From Gemmiger formicilis (GTDB lineage: Bacteria; Bacillota; Clostridia; Oscillospirales; Ruminococcaceae), in assembly GCF_024462815.1 (NCBI RefSeq), contig NZ_JANGCG010000004.1:1-64000 (forward strand): 64,000 nt of DNA, read 5' to 3'. Each line of letters begins with the position of its first letter. Positions within the stretch are counted from its first letter, which is position 1. Both the position numbers and the translations under genes were made by a program. Below, one piece after another: positions 8,846-18,504 of the stretch. Under the pieces are notes generated by a model. The model did not search any database. It was not told the origin of the DNA and was given only the letters and a program-made list of their open reading frames with translations.

Positions 8846-9853
8846 GTGAGCGTGACGATTCAGGAAGTGGCCGAAGCTGCGGGCGTGTCCAAGGCAACCG
8901 TCAGCAAGGTGCTGCATAAGTCATATTCTATATCGCAGGAAACCTGTGACCGGGTAAATGCTGTCATCAAGGAACTGGGGTATCAGCCGAATCGCCGCGC
9001 ACAAAGTTTTGCTACCGGCGCAACAAAAACGATTCTCTTTTTGGCAGAAATGCAGCATGGCGTAGGATTTGATAACCCGCATCTGTTTGAAATCATGGCC
9101 GGAGTAGAGAACGCGCTTTCCGAAAAAGGGTATGGCCTAATTGTGCAGCACAGCACGGCGCTTGATCTTTGGCAGCATTTTGATGAACTGCTGCAGGGCT
9201 CCTATGTGGATGGTGTAATTCTGCACGCATCAGTCGTGTCAAAGGATGTGGCCCTTTGTCTGGCACATACGGAACTGCCCTACATTGTTGTAGGTGCGCC
9301 GGATTTCTCCAACCAGCTTTGCTGGATCGATACCAATAACTCGGTGGCCGGGCAAATTGCAGTTACACATCTGTGGCGCAACGGATATGACAGGATCGCA
9401 TTCATCGGTGGCCCAAAGGAAGATACAATTTCTGCGCACCGTCTGAGCGGCGCACTTGCCACTCTGAACGAGAAAATCCCGGCAGGATATTTGCGGGAAG
9501 GATCGCCCACCTGTGAGGGCGGCGCAGCAGCCGCACGCGCCCTGCTGGAACTGCAGACACGGCCCAACGCTGTGATTTGCGCAAACCAGTATATTGCGTT
9601 TGGCTGTGTAAATGAATTGAAGGCTTCCGGAATACGCATCCCGGAAGATATGGCTGTTATCACATTTGATGATTTTCCATTTTCTAAAATCATTGAACCG
9701 CAACTGAGTGTTGTGAACCTCGATATGTATGATATGGGTGAGCAGGCTGCGAAAGTTGTTCTGCGGCGAATCCGGACACCGCAGTATCTTGTACAATCGC
9801 AGACCACGCTGCCGATATTGATAGAACGACAATCGACAAAGAAGTTACCGTAA
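8846..9853 (+). CDS. LacI/GalR-family regulator of the starch locus
   Basis: The 335-residue regulator starts at GTG 8846 after CAGGAGGTG. Its N-terminus ([21 protein letters not shown]) is a classic LacI helix-turn-helix with hinge helix, followed by a periplasmic-binding-protein-like effector domain. It begins three bases after the GH13 stop, so it is co-expressed with the genes it likely controls. The operator-like palindrome at 2734-2746 is a plausible target. The effector is probably maltose or maltodextrin, which is inference from context. Confidence 0.88.
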   Translation: MSVTIQEVAEAAGVSKATVSKVLHKSYSISQETCDRVNAVIKELGYQPNRRAQSFATGATKTILFLAEMQHGVGFDNPHLFEIMAGVENALSEKGYGLIVQHSTALDLWQHFDELLQGSYVDGVILHASVVSKDVALCLAHTELPYIVVGAPDFSNQLCWIDTNNSVAGQIAVTHLWRNGYDRIAFIGGPKEDTISAHRLSGALATLNEKIPAGYLREGSPTCEGGAAAARALLELQTRPNAVICANQYIAFGCVNELKASGIRIPEDMAVITFDDFPFSKIIEPQLSVVNLDMYDMGEQAAKVVLRRIRTPQYLVQSQTTLPILIERQSTKKLP

Positions 9854-9864
9854 AGGAGGTAAGT

Positions 9865-12135
9865 ATGGCTAAACATTTGGCAAAAAAGGCAGCGTGCCTT
9901 ATCGGATCTGCAGCAGTTGCACTCTCGATGACGCTCGGAGCATTCCCTGTGTATGCGGATTCCGCTGCATCGGCTCCGGAACTGGGACCAGTTACGTCCA
10001 AGGATGTCGTCTACCAAATCATCACGGACCGTTTCTATGATGGAGACACATCCAACAACGTTCCCGCAGGATTTGATGCAACGCTCTATGATGGAACCGG
10101 GCAGGATCTGAAGCTCTACCAAGGCGGCGACTGGGCAGGCATCATCGAGAAGATCCCTTATTTAAAAGGTATGGGTGTCACGGCGGTTTGAATCTCCGCA
10201 CCGTATGAGAACCGTGATACGGAGATCATCGACTACCAAAGCGATGGCAGTCTCAACCGGTGGACGAGTTTCCACGGCTACCATGTTCGCAACTATTTTG
10301 CGACAAACAAGCATTTCGGAACGCTGAACGAGTTCAAGGAACTGCGGGATGCACTGCACGCCAACGGCATTAAGCTGGTTATCGATTTCGTTACCAACCA
10401 CACCAGCCGGGAAATGAACCCTACCGCGAACAATATCCCGGAAGATGGCAAGCTGTACGAGCCGGATCGCAAAGAGGATGGTACCTTTGCATTCAATGAG
10501 AATGGTGAGCCGTATGATTACAATGGGGATGGCTTGGTAGAAAACTTGATTGCCGATCCTCAGAATGATACCAATGGATGGTTCCACGGTTTGGGTGACC
10601 GCGGTGATGATAGCAGCCGATATGGCTATCGCTATAAGGACCTCGGTTCGCTGGCTGATTTCTCACAGGAGAATCAGGATGTTGCGGCATATCTGGAACA
10701 GGCAACCCTGTTCTGGGCGGATATGGGTGTAAACGGTATCCGCCATGATGCTACGCTCCATATGGATGCGGCATTCGCAAAGGGGCTGAAAGATGCGGTT
10801 GATTCGCATAATACGATTACCCAGTTCGGTGAGTTTTTCATCGGGCGGCCTGACCCCAAATATGACGAGTATGTCTATTTCCCGAAGCAGACGGGCATAA
10901 ACAACCTTGATTTCGAGTTTTATCGCGCAGTGTCCACGACCTTTGGCGACTTCTCGACAACGATGGCGGACTTTGGCAATATGCTGCAGTACACGCAGGA
11001 CGATTATGACTACGAAAATCAGGCGGTAACGTTCCTCGATAACCACGATGTGACGAGATTCGGCTACACGCAGAGAAGCCAAAAGACCTACAATGCAGCC
11101 TTGGCAACGCTGCTGACATCTCGTGGTGTTCCCAACATCTACTACGGTACGGAGCAATATGTTGTCCCTGCAGATGGCAGCGATGTCTCTGGACGTATCT
11201 TCATGCAGACGGATAGTTCGTTTGATACAGATACAACGGCCTACAAGCTGATTGGCAAGCTGTCGGAACTGCGTCAGCAAAATGATGCCATTGCGTATGG
11301 TACTACCACGATTCGTTACAGCAATGATGATGTCCTTATCTACGAGCGGAAGTTCTATGATGATGTTATACTTGTTGCAATAAATCGCCAGCCGGATAAA
11401 GCGTATACCATTGACAATGTGGAAACGTTGCTCCCGGAAGGTGAGTATGTGGACTTCCTCGGTGGTATGCTGAACGGTGAAAATATCAGCGTCTATGCCT
11501 CTACAGGAATCAATACTACGGCATCGATCACGCTGGATGGCGGTGAGGTAGGCGTTTGGCAGTACGATGCGGCAGCCAGCGCACCCGAAATCGGAAATGT
11601 TGTTTCTACGATGGGGCGTGCAGGCAACCGTGTTTACATTTACGGTGATGGACTTGATGGTAATATCTCGGTCAAGTTCGGTGAAACCGAAGCAACGGTT
11701 GAAAGCAATACCGCAAATGAAATCGTGACGTATGTTCCAGACAATGCAGTGGCAGGGTACAATGATATTACGGTTACGAAGGGAGATGCTGTCAGCAATT
11801 CGTTTACCTATAATGTCTTGTCTGGTGACCAGAACCAAGGCATTTTCCATGTAAAAGCTGAAACCAGCTACGGTGAAAACATTTACATTGTAGGTAATGT
11901 GCCAGAGTTGGGAAGTTGGGACCCGGATAAATGCACTGAAGCGCTGCTGAATCCCAATTATCCTGAATGGTTCCTCCCGGTCAGTGTTCCGGCAGGAACG
12001 GAAATCCAGTTCAAGTTCATCAAAAAGGACGCGAACGGAAACATTACGTGGGAGAGCGGTGACAACCGCGTGATTACTTCCTCGTCTCTTAGCGCCGGCA
12101 CGGTTGATACAGAGGTCTACACTTGGAGAAATTGA
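9865..12135 (+). pseudogene. Secreted CGTase-type alpha-amylase interrupted by one in-frame TGA
   Basis: The 757-codon frame has a signal peptide (cleavage near YADSA), a GH13 barrel, an IPT/TIG domain and a C-terminal CBM20 (IYIVGNVPELGSWDP). This is the A/B/C-D-E order of cyclodextrin glucanotransferases and maltogenic amylases. The catalytic regions GIRHDATLHM, FGEFFIG and FLDNHDVTRF are intact. Codon 109 (10189-10191) is TGA, where the family has Trp in GVTAxWIS, a TGG-to-TGA change. No other damage is seen. It has a strong AAAGGAGG site and is last in the locus. As written, only a 108-residue fragment would be made. A recent mutation, a mixed population or a sequencing error are all possible. 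Confidence 0.88.
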
Positions 12136-12169
12136 GATACTAACGCTATTATCAACAAAGCCATAAGAT

Positions 12170-12217
12170 ACACAAATGCCCATTGGTTCAAAAAGCCGAT
12201 GGGCATTTGTGTGTTTT
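12170..12217 (+). terminator. Terminator of the starch locus
   Basis: ACACAAATGCCCAT pairs with ATGGGCATTTGTGT (14 bp) and TTTT follows shortly. It starts 35 bases after the amylase stop. The rest of 12218-12584 is AT-rich and holds no gene I can support; a precursor peptide for the following radical-SAM gene was looked for and not found. Confidence 0.7.
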
Positions 12218-12584
12218 ATGGAAAATTTTGTTCATAGATCAAAATTGATTATGCTCTATATGTCAACGGTTCTGATATTTGTATGACCGTCAATCATTAG
12301 GTGTGGACAGAACAAGTTATGGGATTCTACCAATCATATTAGGAAAATCACAAATAATCATCATTATCTGGAGGTTAAAAGTTGACGGTAGTTGTAATGT
12401 GAGGTAGTGGCATTCACCAGGAAAAGTGAAATCCAAAAATAAAACTAGCAAATACAACAAAAAAGCAACGAGAAATTGTTCAAACAGACAAATTTGTCGA
12501 TGAAATTGACGAAAGGCGAAACCTTTTTTAATACAGTACGGATTAGTGATATACAGATTTCAAATAAAAAGAAGGGAGCCAAAC

Positions 12585-14183
12585 ATGGTGAACTGTAAAA
12601 AGAGAAAAAATATGACAGGAACCGTTGATAATGCAGTAGAAGAAATTAAAAACTTTTTCCATACACTGCAAACATCAGAAAATTGGTTTAGGTTTGGAGT
12701 AACGTTTTCAACGCAGGAAAAATACTATTTCTTAGATACGGGAACAGGTAAAATTTTTCGAGTGAATCAACAGGTATATCGTGTACTGGAGTGCATTCTC
12801 AAGACAAACAACTTCGAAAATTTGTCTTACTTGGGAATGACAGAGGAAGAACTATTGCTGGCTTTGAAAGAAATAGAAAAGGCCGTAAAAGAGGAGCACA
12901 TATTGCAGGCACCCCGGGTGACAGGGATGGTCTATTATAAGGAAGACATAGAAAACAGTCTGGATCATGCAATGCAGGCTGTAACATTGGAAATAACGGA
13001 AAGATGTAATTTGCGTTGCGATTACTGTATTTACAATGAAAATGACAGTGTTTTCCGTCAGTTTGGAAGTACAGATATTTCGCCTGACACCATAAAAACA
13101 GCACTCGATTTTTTCTTTGCGCGTTGCGGGAAAGAATTTAATGTGGGTTTTTACGGAGGCGAACCACTTATAAGGTTTGATCTAATAAAAATAGCGGTTG
13201 AATATGCTGAAAAACTGGTTGATGGAACGAACAAAGAATTACACTTTTTCTTTGCTACGGAGTCCCCGGACGAAAATGCTATCAGTTTACAGGATGCCGT
13301 AGAACAGCTTACCGAAGAATATCGGGACCGGCTGGAGGAAATCGAAGCCGGTACAGAATACAACCGTCAGGAGATCCAGTCCAACGATGGCAGCTATGCC
13401 ATCGCGTGGCAGAATGTCCTGGCGGTCTTTGCGTCTCAAACGGCGGGCGATGCCAACGGTGCCGCAGTAGCCTATCTGGATGAGGATAACGTGGAGCGGC
13501 TGCGCACCGTGCTGTGGGATATGAACGAACTGTATTGGCGCACCGAAAGCCAAACCCATGAGGTAGAGCAGACCAATGAAGATGACGAATCAGAAACCAC
13601 GACCATCACCGAAACGGTGCTGATCATCGAACTGATCCACCACACTCCGGAAGAAATGCGGGATGCTTATCATTTTACAAACAGGCAGAATGAGTACCTG
13701 ACACTGCTTTCCGGTGATGAGACATCAATACTTTGGGGGGAACTGTTGGGTGGGTTTGTGCAGGGGAGCGGCGAAATCATGGCTCCCGGTATGGATACAG
13801 TATTTGCGGACGGCGCTCTGCAATGGCCATTGCCGATTGCTGGAACGATCACTTCTCCGCAGGGATACCGCACCGACCCCGTTACAGGCGAGATCAGCTA
13901 CCACAGCGGTACAGACATAGCAGCGCCGGAAGGTACACCAATTTTGGCCGCTGCAGATGGTACAGTAACCATCGCCAACGCCACCGACAGCTGGGGTGGC
14001 AGTTACGGGTACTATGTCAAGATCGACCATGGTGGAGGGCTTACAACCTTGTATTCCCATTGCTCCAGTATTTGTGTTACAGTGGGCCGGCAGGTGCTGG
14101 CGGGGCAAGTCGTTGCCTATGTTGGCCAGACAGGAAGAGCGACAGGGCCTCATCTGCATTTTGAAGTACAACAAAACAAATGA
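12585..14183 (+). CDS. Chimera: radical-SAM peptide maturase N-terminus fused in frame to an M23 peptidase fragment (copy 2)
   Basis: Residues 1-222 are the start of a peptide-modifying radical SAM enzyme. A PqqD-like winged-helix region (about 45-110) leads into the CX3CX2C cluster motif at Cys141, Cys145 and Cys148 and the SAM motif GGEP at 191-194. At about residue 222 (near 13255) the sequence turns into the linker and M23 domain of a conjugative-element peptidase, with HSGTD and HLHFE intact. The rest of the radical SAM barrel and any SPASM domain are missing, as is the peptidase membrane helix. The join lies at a shared FFAT/FFAA stretch, suggesting microhomology. The frame is open over 532 codons with a good GAAGGGAG site, but neither half looks complete; the last ~15 peptidase residues are also lost. 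It is probably a non-functional fusion. Confidence 0.75.
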   Translation: MVNCKKRKNMTGTVDNAVEEIKNFFHTLQTSENWFRFGVTFSTQEKYYFLDTGTGKIFRVNQQVYRVLECILKTNNFENLSYLGMTEEELLLALKEIEKAVKEEHILQAPRVTGMVYYKEDIENSLDHAMQAVTLEITERCNLRCDYCIYNENDSVFRQFGSTDISPDTIKTALDFFFARCGKEFNVGFYGGEPLIRFDLIKIAVEYAEKLVDGTNKELHFFFATESPDENAISLQDAVEQLTEEYRDRLEEIEAGTEYNRQEIQSNDGSYAIAWQNVLAVFASQTAGDANGAAVAYLDEDNVERLRTVLWDMNELYWRTESQTHEVEQTNEDDESETTTITETVLIIELIHHTPEEMRDAYHFTNRQNEYLTLLSGDETSILWGELLGGFVQGSGEIMAPGMDTVFADGALQWPLPIAGTITSPQGYRTDPVTGEISYHSGTDIAAPEGTPILAAADGTVTIANATDSWGGSYGYYVKIDHGGGLTTLYSHCSSICVTVGRQVLAGQVVAYVGQTGRATGPHLHFEVQQNK

Positions 14184-14258
14184 TGAACGGGAATACTAAA
14201 GGACTATTTGCAAAATAGTGGTGCGAGCAACAGCCGTATGAAAGGCTCTCGGTTCACG

Positions 14259-15089
14259 TCATTGTAAAACAGTCAATTTTGTATCTGTAATATAGCAGTA
14301 ACTATTTCCGGTTGCATTCGTATTAACTGCTTTCATCATCAGAACCTTGCCACCATTGACACTTACACTGATTGGAAGAACATTTTCGTCACGAACGATG
14401 TTATCAACACGACCAACCAATACGTCATCTATATAGACTTCAACACTCATGTTGGCATCACGACTAGTATCATCAGAGGTTACGATATTTGCCTCGAACG
14501 TATCATATTTGCCATCCAACTTAAACTTGGCCCAAGCCTCCTGCCATGGCTCTAATTGATACGAAATACTATGTGTTGTACCGTACAAATCTTTGACGGA
14601 GGAAACTTGTTTACAACGTTCACTATCGAGCATTTCCAAATTGTCTAGACGCTTAGTCTCTATTTCATCCAAATACCCCTGGGCTACGACAGTATCGATT
14701 TCATCTATTGAGTATGTGTTTAACAAGACGGATTTTAGATTTTCCACCTGTTCTTTCAATGCTGCATTTTCACTTTGAAGAGTTTGTGCCTCACTGGTCA
14801 ATTGTTTGTTTTGATCTTTTGTTGAGTTATACACATTAATTAGCTGCGCTGTAGCAGCGACAGTATCACCTGATTCTGTTAAATTGCTTGTTTGCGCATC
14901 TTCTCCTAAGGTCGAAATTACATTTACAATTGTCTGTTGTGAAGCGGTTTGCAGATTTGTTACTTCATTTTTGAGATTGTTCGCAACTTGCGCTTGAAAG
15001 ATTCCGAAAACAGCGCCAATTAAGCCAAAAAGTGCTGTGAGCAGCGTTATAACGTTGTTGGCTGTTTTGGATTTATCTTCTGATTTCAT
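14259..15089 (-). CDS. Membrane-anchored coiled-coil protein with C-terminal beta-sandwich domain
   Basis: The 276-residue protein has one N-terminal membrane helix (VITLLTALFGLIGAVFGIF). A Gln/Asn/Leu-rich stretch (about 40-120) probably forms a coiled coil. The C-terminal domain (SYQLEPWQEAWAKFKLDGKYDTFEANI...) resembles NPCBM-type carbohydrate-binding folds. Its ATG overlaps the stop of the upstream winged-helix gene by four bases (ATGA), so it is translationally coupled to it. Function is unknown. It would sit in the membrane with the binding domain outside, if the helix is an uncleaved anchor. Confidence 0.7.
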   Translation of the reverse strand: MKSEDKSKTANNVITLLTALFGLIGAVFGIFQAQVANNLKNEVTNLQTASQQTIVNVISTLGEDAQTSNLTESGDTVAATAQLINVYNSTKDQNKQLTSEAQTLQSENAALKEQVENLKSVLLNTYSIDEIDTVVAQGYLDEIETKRLDNLEMLDSERCKQVSSVKDLYGTTHSISYQLEPWQEAWAKFKLDGKYDTFEANIVTSDDTSRDANMSVEVYIDDVLVGRVDNIVRDENVLPISVSVNGGKVLMMKAVNTNATGNSYCYITDTKLTVLQ

Positions 15090-15418
15090 TGCTGTACTTC
15101 CTCCTTTTCGCTCGGTGACTGCAACCTATAGCCGATTCCTACGACAGTTTTTGGACCGTCCAAACCCAGCTTTTTTCTTATATTACAGATATGGATATCT
15201 ACAGTACGGGTATTTAAATCGGACGGGAAATTCCAAACTTCGGACAGAATTTGCTGCCGCGAAAGCACTCGCCCTTGATATTGGAGCAGATAACATAACA
15301 GACAATACTCCATTTTGGCAAGATGAACTGGTTTTCCATGCAGAAACACCATGTGGGTAGCCAGAGTCACTTTGATTGCGCCATAAACGATGAATGCAGA
15401 TTCATCATCCTTCTGCAT
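15086..15418 (-). CDS. Stand-alone OmpR/PhoB-type winged-helix regulator
   Basis: The 110-residue protein is a Trans_reg_C DNA-binding domain only. It has HLAKMEYCLLCYLLQYQGRVLSRQQILSEVW and the recognition helix region RTVDIHICNIRKKLG, ending GYRL. The receiver domain of normal response regulators is absent. It overlaps the truncated permease by 14 bases upstream and the coiled-coil gene by four bases downstream, forming a leftward operon. It may be a genuine one-domain regulator or the tail of a truncated response regulator. Confidence 0.75.
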   Translation of the reverse strand: MQKDDESAFIVYGAIKVTLATHMVFLHGKPVHLAKMEYCLLCYLLQYQGRVLSRQQILSEVWNFPSDLNTRTVDIHICNIRKKLGLDGPKTVVGIGYRLQSPSEKEEVQQ

Positions 15419-16019
15419 TTAGAGCTACCCCTTTCATTTCGTAGTCATCCTGCAAGTATCCTGCCAAGGCGATGACTACCAGTAGCGCTGCTGCAACAAT
15501 CAGAAGGATCATCCAAGCATTGTTATATGGTAGACCTTCCTCCCCGGCGTAACCTTGAGTTGTCAGAAAATTTGCCGCATGGAACAATGGCCAGAACCCC
15601 AGCCACTCTATCCCGCCCTCCATACCGGAAAGGCTCAGCAATGCCGGAAGACAGTACCCTACCGCGCTGACAAACAAAGCCGGAAGCAGATTGCCAAATG
15701 CCCGCCCGAGGGTGAGGGTAATGGCGCCCATACACAAACAGGCCACTACACGGCAGAAAAGCCAGAATAACAACACATCTGATAGAGTTACGAACGAAGG
15801 TAGGCTCTCGAATTCCGAAATGCTCATCGCTGGGGCAAGCAGGGCGGGCAAACCATAGTCTCTCAGTACTTGGATCAGATGCGGAAGGCAGGAGGATACC
15901 GCGATGACTGCAGCCACACCAGCACTGACTGCCAGTTTTGCTCGAACTGTGCGCTTGCGGCCCAACGGTGTCACACAGAGGATGGTTTCCATGCCGCCGC
16001 GACGTTCCATGGAAAACAT
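15405..16019 (-). CDS. ABC-2 type permease, C-terminal part (5' truncated)
   Basis: About 204 residues contain four hydrophobic helices and the stretch MERRGGMETILCVTPLGRKR, typical of the loop before the C-terminal half of ABC-2 export permeases. Reading further upstream in the same frame gives 17 more plausible residues (NSLIGIITGTLACAICF) and then a TGA, so the N-terminal half has been lost near 16075. No ATPase partner is nearby. The fragment is unlikely to form a working exporter. It leads the leftward operon with the winged-helix gene. Confidence 0.7.
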   Translation of the reverse strand: MFSMERRGGMETILCVTPLGRKRTVRAKLAVSAGVAAVIAVSSCLPHLIQVLRDYGLPALLAPAMSISEFESLPSFVTLSDVLLFWLFCRVVACLCMGAITLTLGRAFGNLLPALFVSAVGYCLPALLSLSGMEGGIEWLGFWPLFHAANFLTTQGYAGEEGLPYNNAWMILLIVAAALLVVIALAGYLQDDYEMKGVALNAEG

Positions 16020-16075
16020 CCCCGAAAAACAGATCGCGCAGGCCAGCGTGCCGGTGATAATTCCGATGAGGGAAT

Positions 16076-16277
16076 TTTTTTGCTGCGCATTTGGGGCTCA
16101 AAGGGCCGTAAAACCCTGGGCCGATGGTCAGGAAAACAACGACCAGGGCGCACTTTTGGCGGGGGCCAGGGGAGACCTCTTTACCGAAGCCCCTGGCTCG
16201 GGGGCCTGGGCATAGGTCTTTTCGAGGTTGTCGGTAGTCAGTTTTCGGGCCTTTTTGGGGGGACACGGAGAGCAGGA
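16076..16277. other. Unassigned segment at a recombination boundary
   Basis: These 200 bases separate the truncated permease from the lipoprotein gene. They are GC-richer than both neighbours, contain runs such as TTTTTGGGGGG, and show no start, stop and ribosome-site combination I trust. They look like a foreign insert or the scar of the event that removed the permease 5' half. Confidence 0.4.
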
Positions 16278-17642
16278 TTAGGACTCATTTGTTTCTTCTA
16301 GTCGATTATCAATTGCTTCTTCGATTTCTGACGCCGGCAATATTTCCTCTTTTCCAAAACTACTATTGGAAGATTCAAAAACAAGAATATCGCCCAACGA
16401 ATTGCCAAAAAAAATATGGCGATTACTGTTAATTGAATCTACTTCAAGTGGAATTAATGTTGTTTGATCATCAAAAAATAAGTATAGTTGCGATGAGTAA
16501 CGAGATTCCTCAAAATCAAAGTTATCAGGAAGAGTGCTGAATAGAAATACGTCTTTATATGGATGCTTCCACAATAGCTCGTCTGGATAATTGGTCAAAT
16601 TTTCGGGAAATGAAATATTATTACCTTTGCCATCAAATGCCACAGTGGGCGGTTCTTCTTGCGGATCATAAATTCGGGTAAAAAATGTGTTCCCCACAGT
16701 TTCCAACTTGAATGGATTGCAATTTCTTGCTGAATATGGGGTCAATGCTGAAATTTCAAACTCTCTTAAACGGTTTCCGTCGCGATCTAGAATAAGCATG
16801 CTATAGACATACTTTTCATCCGAACGCTGTTGTATTTGCATAACAGCTATTTGATCTGGTGATACATCATAGACCCACGGACGCTTTTTCTCGAACGGAA
16901 CAGATCTTTGGTTTGTTTCTGCTTGATAAATAATGCGACATTCATCAGTTGAAATGGAGTAAGAAAGAATGGTTGGCGTATAGGTGTCACCTCTAACAGC
17001 ATCAACCATTAAATAGATTTGGTCATTATCACAACTTTTTTGAAATGTATAAAGCGATTGAACCGTTTCACTATAAACGATTTCCATTTCACCTGTATTG
17101 CAATCAATTTTCTGCCACTGAACTATCAAGTTGCCGCCGTCATCAACAACACATGGGGCACGGAAATAGTAGCGGTCATCTAAAATAGTACCATTTTCAT
17201 AACGATAATCGTACGCATAGTTTCCTATCTGAGAGAGTGCCCCTTCATTCACATTATATTTATAGAGGGTAAAACTACTACCATTGGCATCATAAACCAT
17301 TTCCTCAAATAGAATCGTATTATTCCCGTATACCAGCGGATATAGTTGCTCGGATTGATCCGCAACTTGAATTTCATTATCTGCAAGGGCTTTACTATTA
17401 GCTCTTGTAGATTTTCCTGATATCTGTAATGCTTTACCTAATGTGATTTCATTACTCGGCACATCATCTTCAATACTGCCCAAATTCTTATTACTTGCTG
17501 ATGAGGATGTTTCAGACGTTGCTTGCGAATCAGGAAATGAAGCAGAGATTGAAGATGATTGATCTGAATAAGCGCAAGAAGACAGTATTGTGGCTGCAAG
17601 ACACATTGTCAATGCTCTTATATGTATAGATACCTTTTTCAT
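16278..17642 (-). CDS. Lipoprotein, probable beta-propeller
   Basis: The 454-residue product has a lipoprotein signal peptide with lipobox ILSSC (Cys23), then a Ser-rich linker (about 28-75). A repetitive body follows with blocks such as YNVNEGALSQIGNYAYDYRYENG and DQIAVMQIQQRSDEKYVYSMLILD, typical of TolB/DUF5050-like propeller blades. It would be tethered to the outer face of the membrane. No enzymatic motif is visible. It lies 70 bases downstream of the secreted C39-like protein on the same strand and may share its transcript. Function is unknown. Confidence 0.7.
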   Translation of the reverse strand: MKKVSIHIRALTMCLAATILSSCAYSDQSSSISASFPDSQATSETSSSASNKNLGSIEDDVPSNEITLGKALQISGKSTRANSKALADNEIQVADQSEQLYPLVYGNNTILFEEMVYDANGSSFTLYKYNVNEGALSQIGNYAYDYRYENGTILDDRYYFRAPCVVDDGGNLIVQWQKIDCNTGEMEIVYSETVQSLYTFQKSCDNDQIYLMVDAVRGDTYTPTILSYSISTDECRIIYQAETNQRSVPFEKKRPWVYDVSPDQIAVMQIQQRSDEKYVYSMLILDRDGNRLREFEISALTPYSARNCNPFKLETVGNTFFTRIYDPQEEPPTVAFDGKGNNISFPENLTNYPDELLWKHPYKDVFLFSTLPDNFDFEESRYSSQLYLFFDDQTTLIPLEVDSINSNRHIFFGNSLGDILVFESSNSSFGKEEILPASEIEEAIDNRLEETNES

Positions 17643-17712
17643 AACAACCTCCAGCCCCCACTGCCGATTATCAACAAACAGGCAGCGGGGACTTCTTCAC
17701 GCAATATAGAAT

Positions 17713-18504
17713 TTAGAAGATGGCTCGATCGCAGACGTTATTTACAGCAGTATATGTCACACTATATTTGCCAGAACTGTAACCGCTAACACGATCTGCA
17801 TAGGGGTCGGTTACATTACATACTCGGCCCGAATCAGTATATCCGTTCAGGTTCATGTAATGGCCGGACGTCGTATAGGGCCACTTGGAAGTGTCGTTAA
17901 TACCATTTCGACCTGCATTTGCATTCGAAATGGAAACGTGAAGAATAATAGGCGCCCCTGTTCCAATGTTATTTGTGACCAAGGTAGGCAACGTGCTATT
18001 GTCCCAGTACCAGAGAACCTGATATCCCAAGCCAAAAGCGTTGTTCAAATATGTGGCGATTCTGTTAGTATCAGTGCCGTAGGTTGTTGTTCCCAACGCA
18101 CTTGCGATTTGCGACTGGGAAGGGAGGTTGACATCGGTGCGCAAAAAGAAACGATAAGTCTGCCTTGTCGTTGCAGGGCCGCAATAGTAGTTGTTTTCCT
18201 GACTATAAAACGGAACATTCAGGTTTTGGCTAGTTGCATAGGGTGTAATGGGTACCAGTTTTCCGCTTGCGATATCCTGTACTTGCTGCATATGTTCCAA
18301 CGCAGCAGAAATGTTTGATTCAGAGCCATTGTTTTCTGCATCGGCAATAAACCGATTGCGCTGTTCCTCATAAGAAATATAGGGCGTGTAATCGCGTTCA
18401 ATCAGTGTATTGCTATTATCAGCCGCAAACGCTGGTACAGCCATCACAACCGCCACCATCAGGGCCAGACATGCAGTTAGAAGTTTCTTGCTCAGGGTTT
18501 TCAT
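17713..18504 (-). CDS. Secreted C39-like (papain-fold) cysteine peptidase
   Basis: The 263-residue protein has a signal peptide ending MAVPAFAADN. A linker leads to a Peptidase_C39_2-type domain starting NVPFYSQENNYYCGPATTRQ. The CGPA Cys, the later GHYMNLNGY His and an Asp in DPYAD give the expected Cys-His-Asp set. It acts outside the cell; the substrate is unknown. The ATG at 18504 was preferred to an upstream frame because it starts the signal peptide and has an AAAGGAGG site. Being next to an agr cassette it is a candidate quorum-controlled exoprotein, which is inference. Confidence 0.8.
   Translation of the reverse strand: MKTLSKKLLTACLALMVAVVMAVPAFAADNSNTLIERDYTPYISYEEQRNRFIADAENNGSESNISAALEHMQQVQDIASGKLVPITPYATSQNLNVPFYSQENNYYCGPATTRQTYRFFLRTDVNLPSQSQIASALGTTTYGTDTNRIATYLNNAFGLGYQVLWYWDNSTLPTLVTNNIGTGAPIILHVSISNANAGRNGINDTSKWPYTTSGHYMNLNGYTDSGRVCNVTDPYADRVSGYSSGKYSVTYTAVNNVCDRAIF

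Noticed and set aside
10189..10191. TGA in the amylase gene read as Trp or selenocysteine.
   Set aside because: TGA is used as a normal stop by many genes here (for example ddl, topA, yhbY). No SECIS-like hairpin was seen after it, and the family has Trp at this site, so a point mutation or sequencing error is simpler.
14205..14262. Segment resembling group II intron domain V (AGCCGTATGAAAGGCT...CGGTTCACG) just after the M23 copy 2 fusion.
   Set aside because: It is too short for domain V, lacks the proper catalytic triad placement, and no reverse transcriptase or intron body is nearby. It may be a fragment only.
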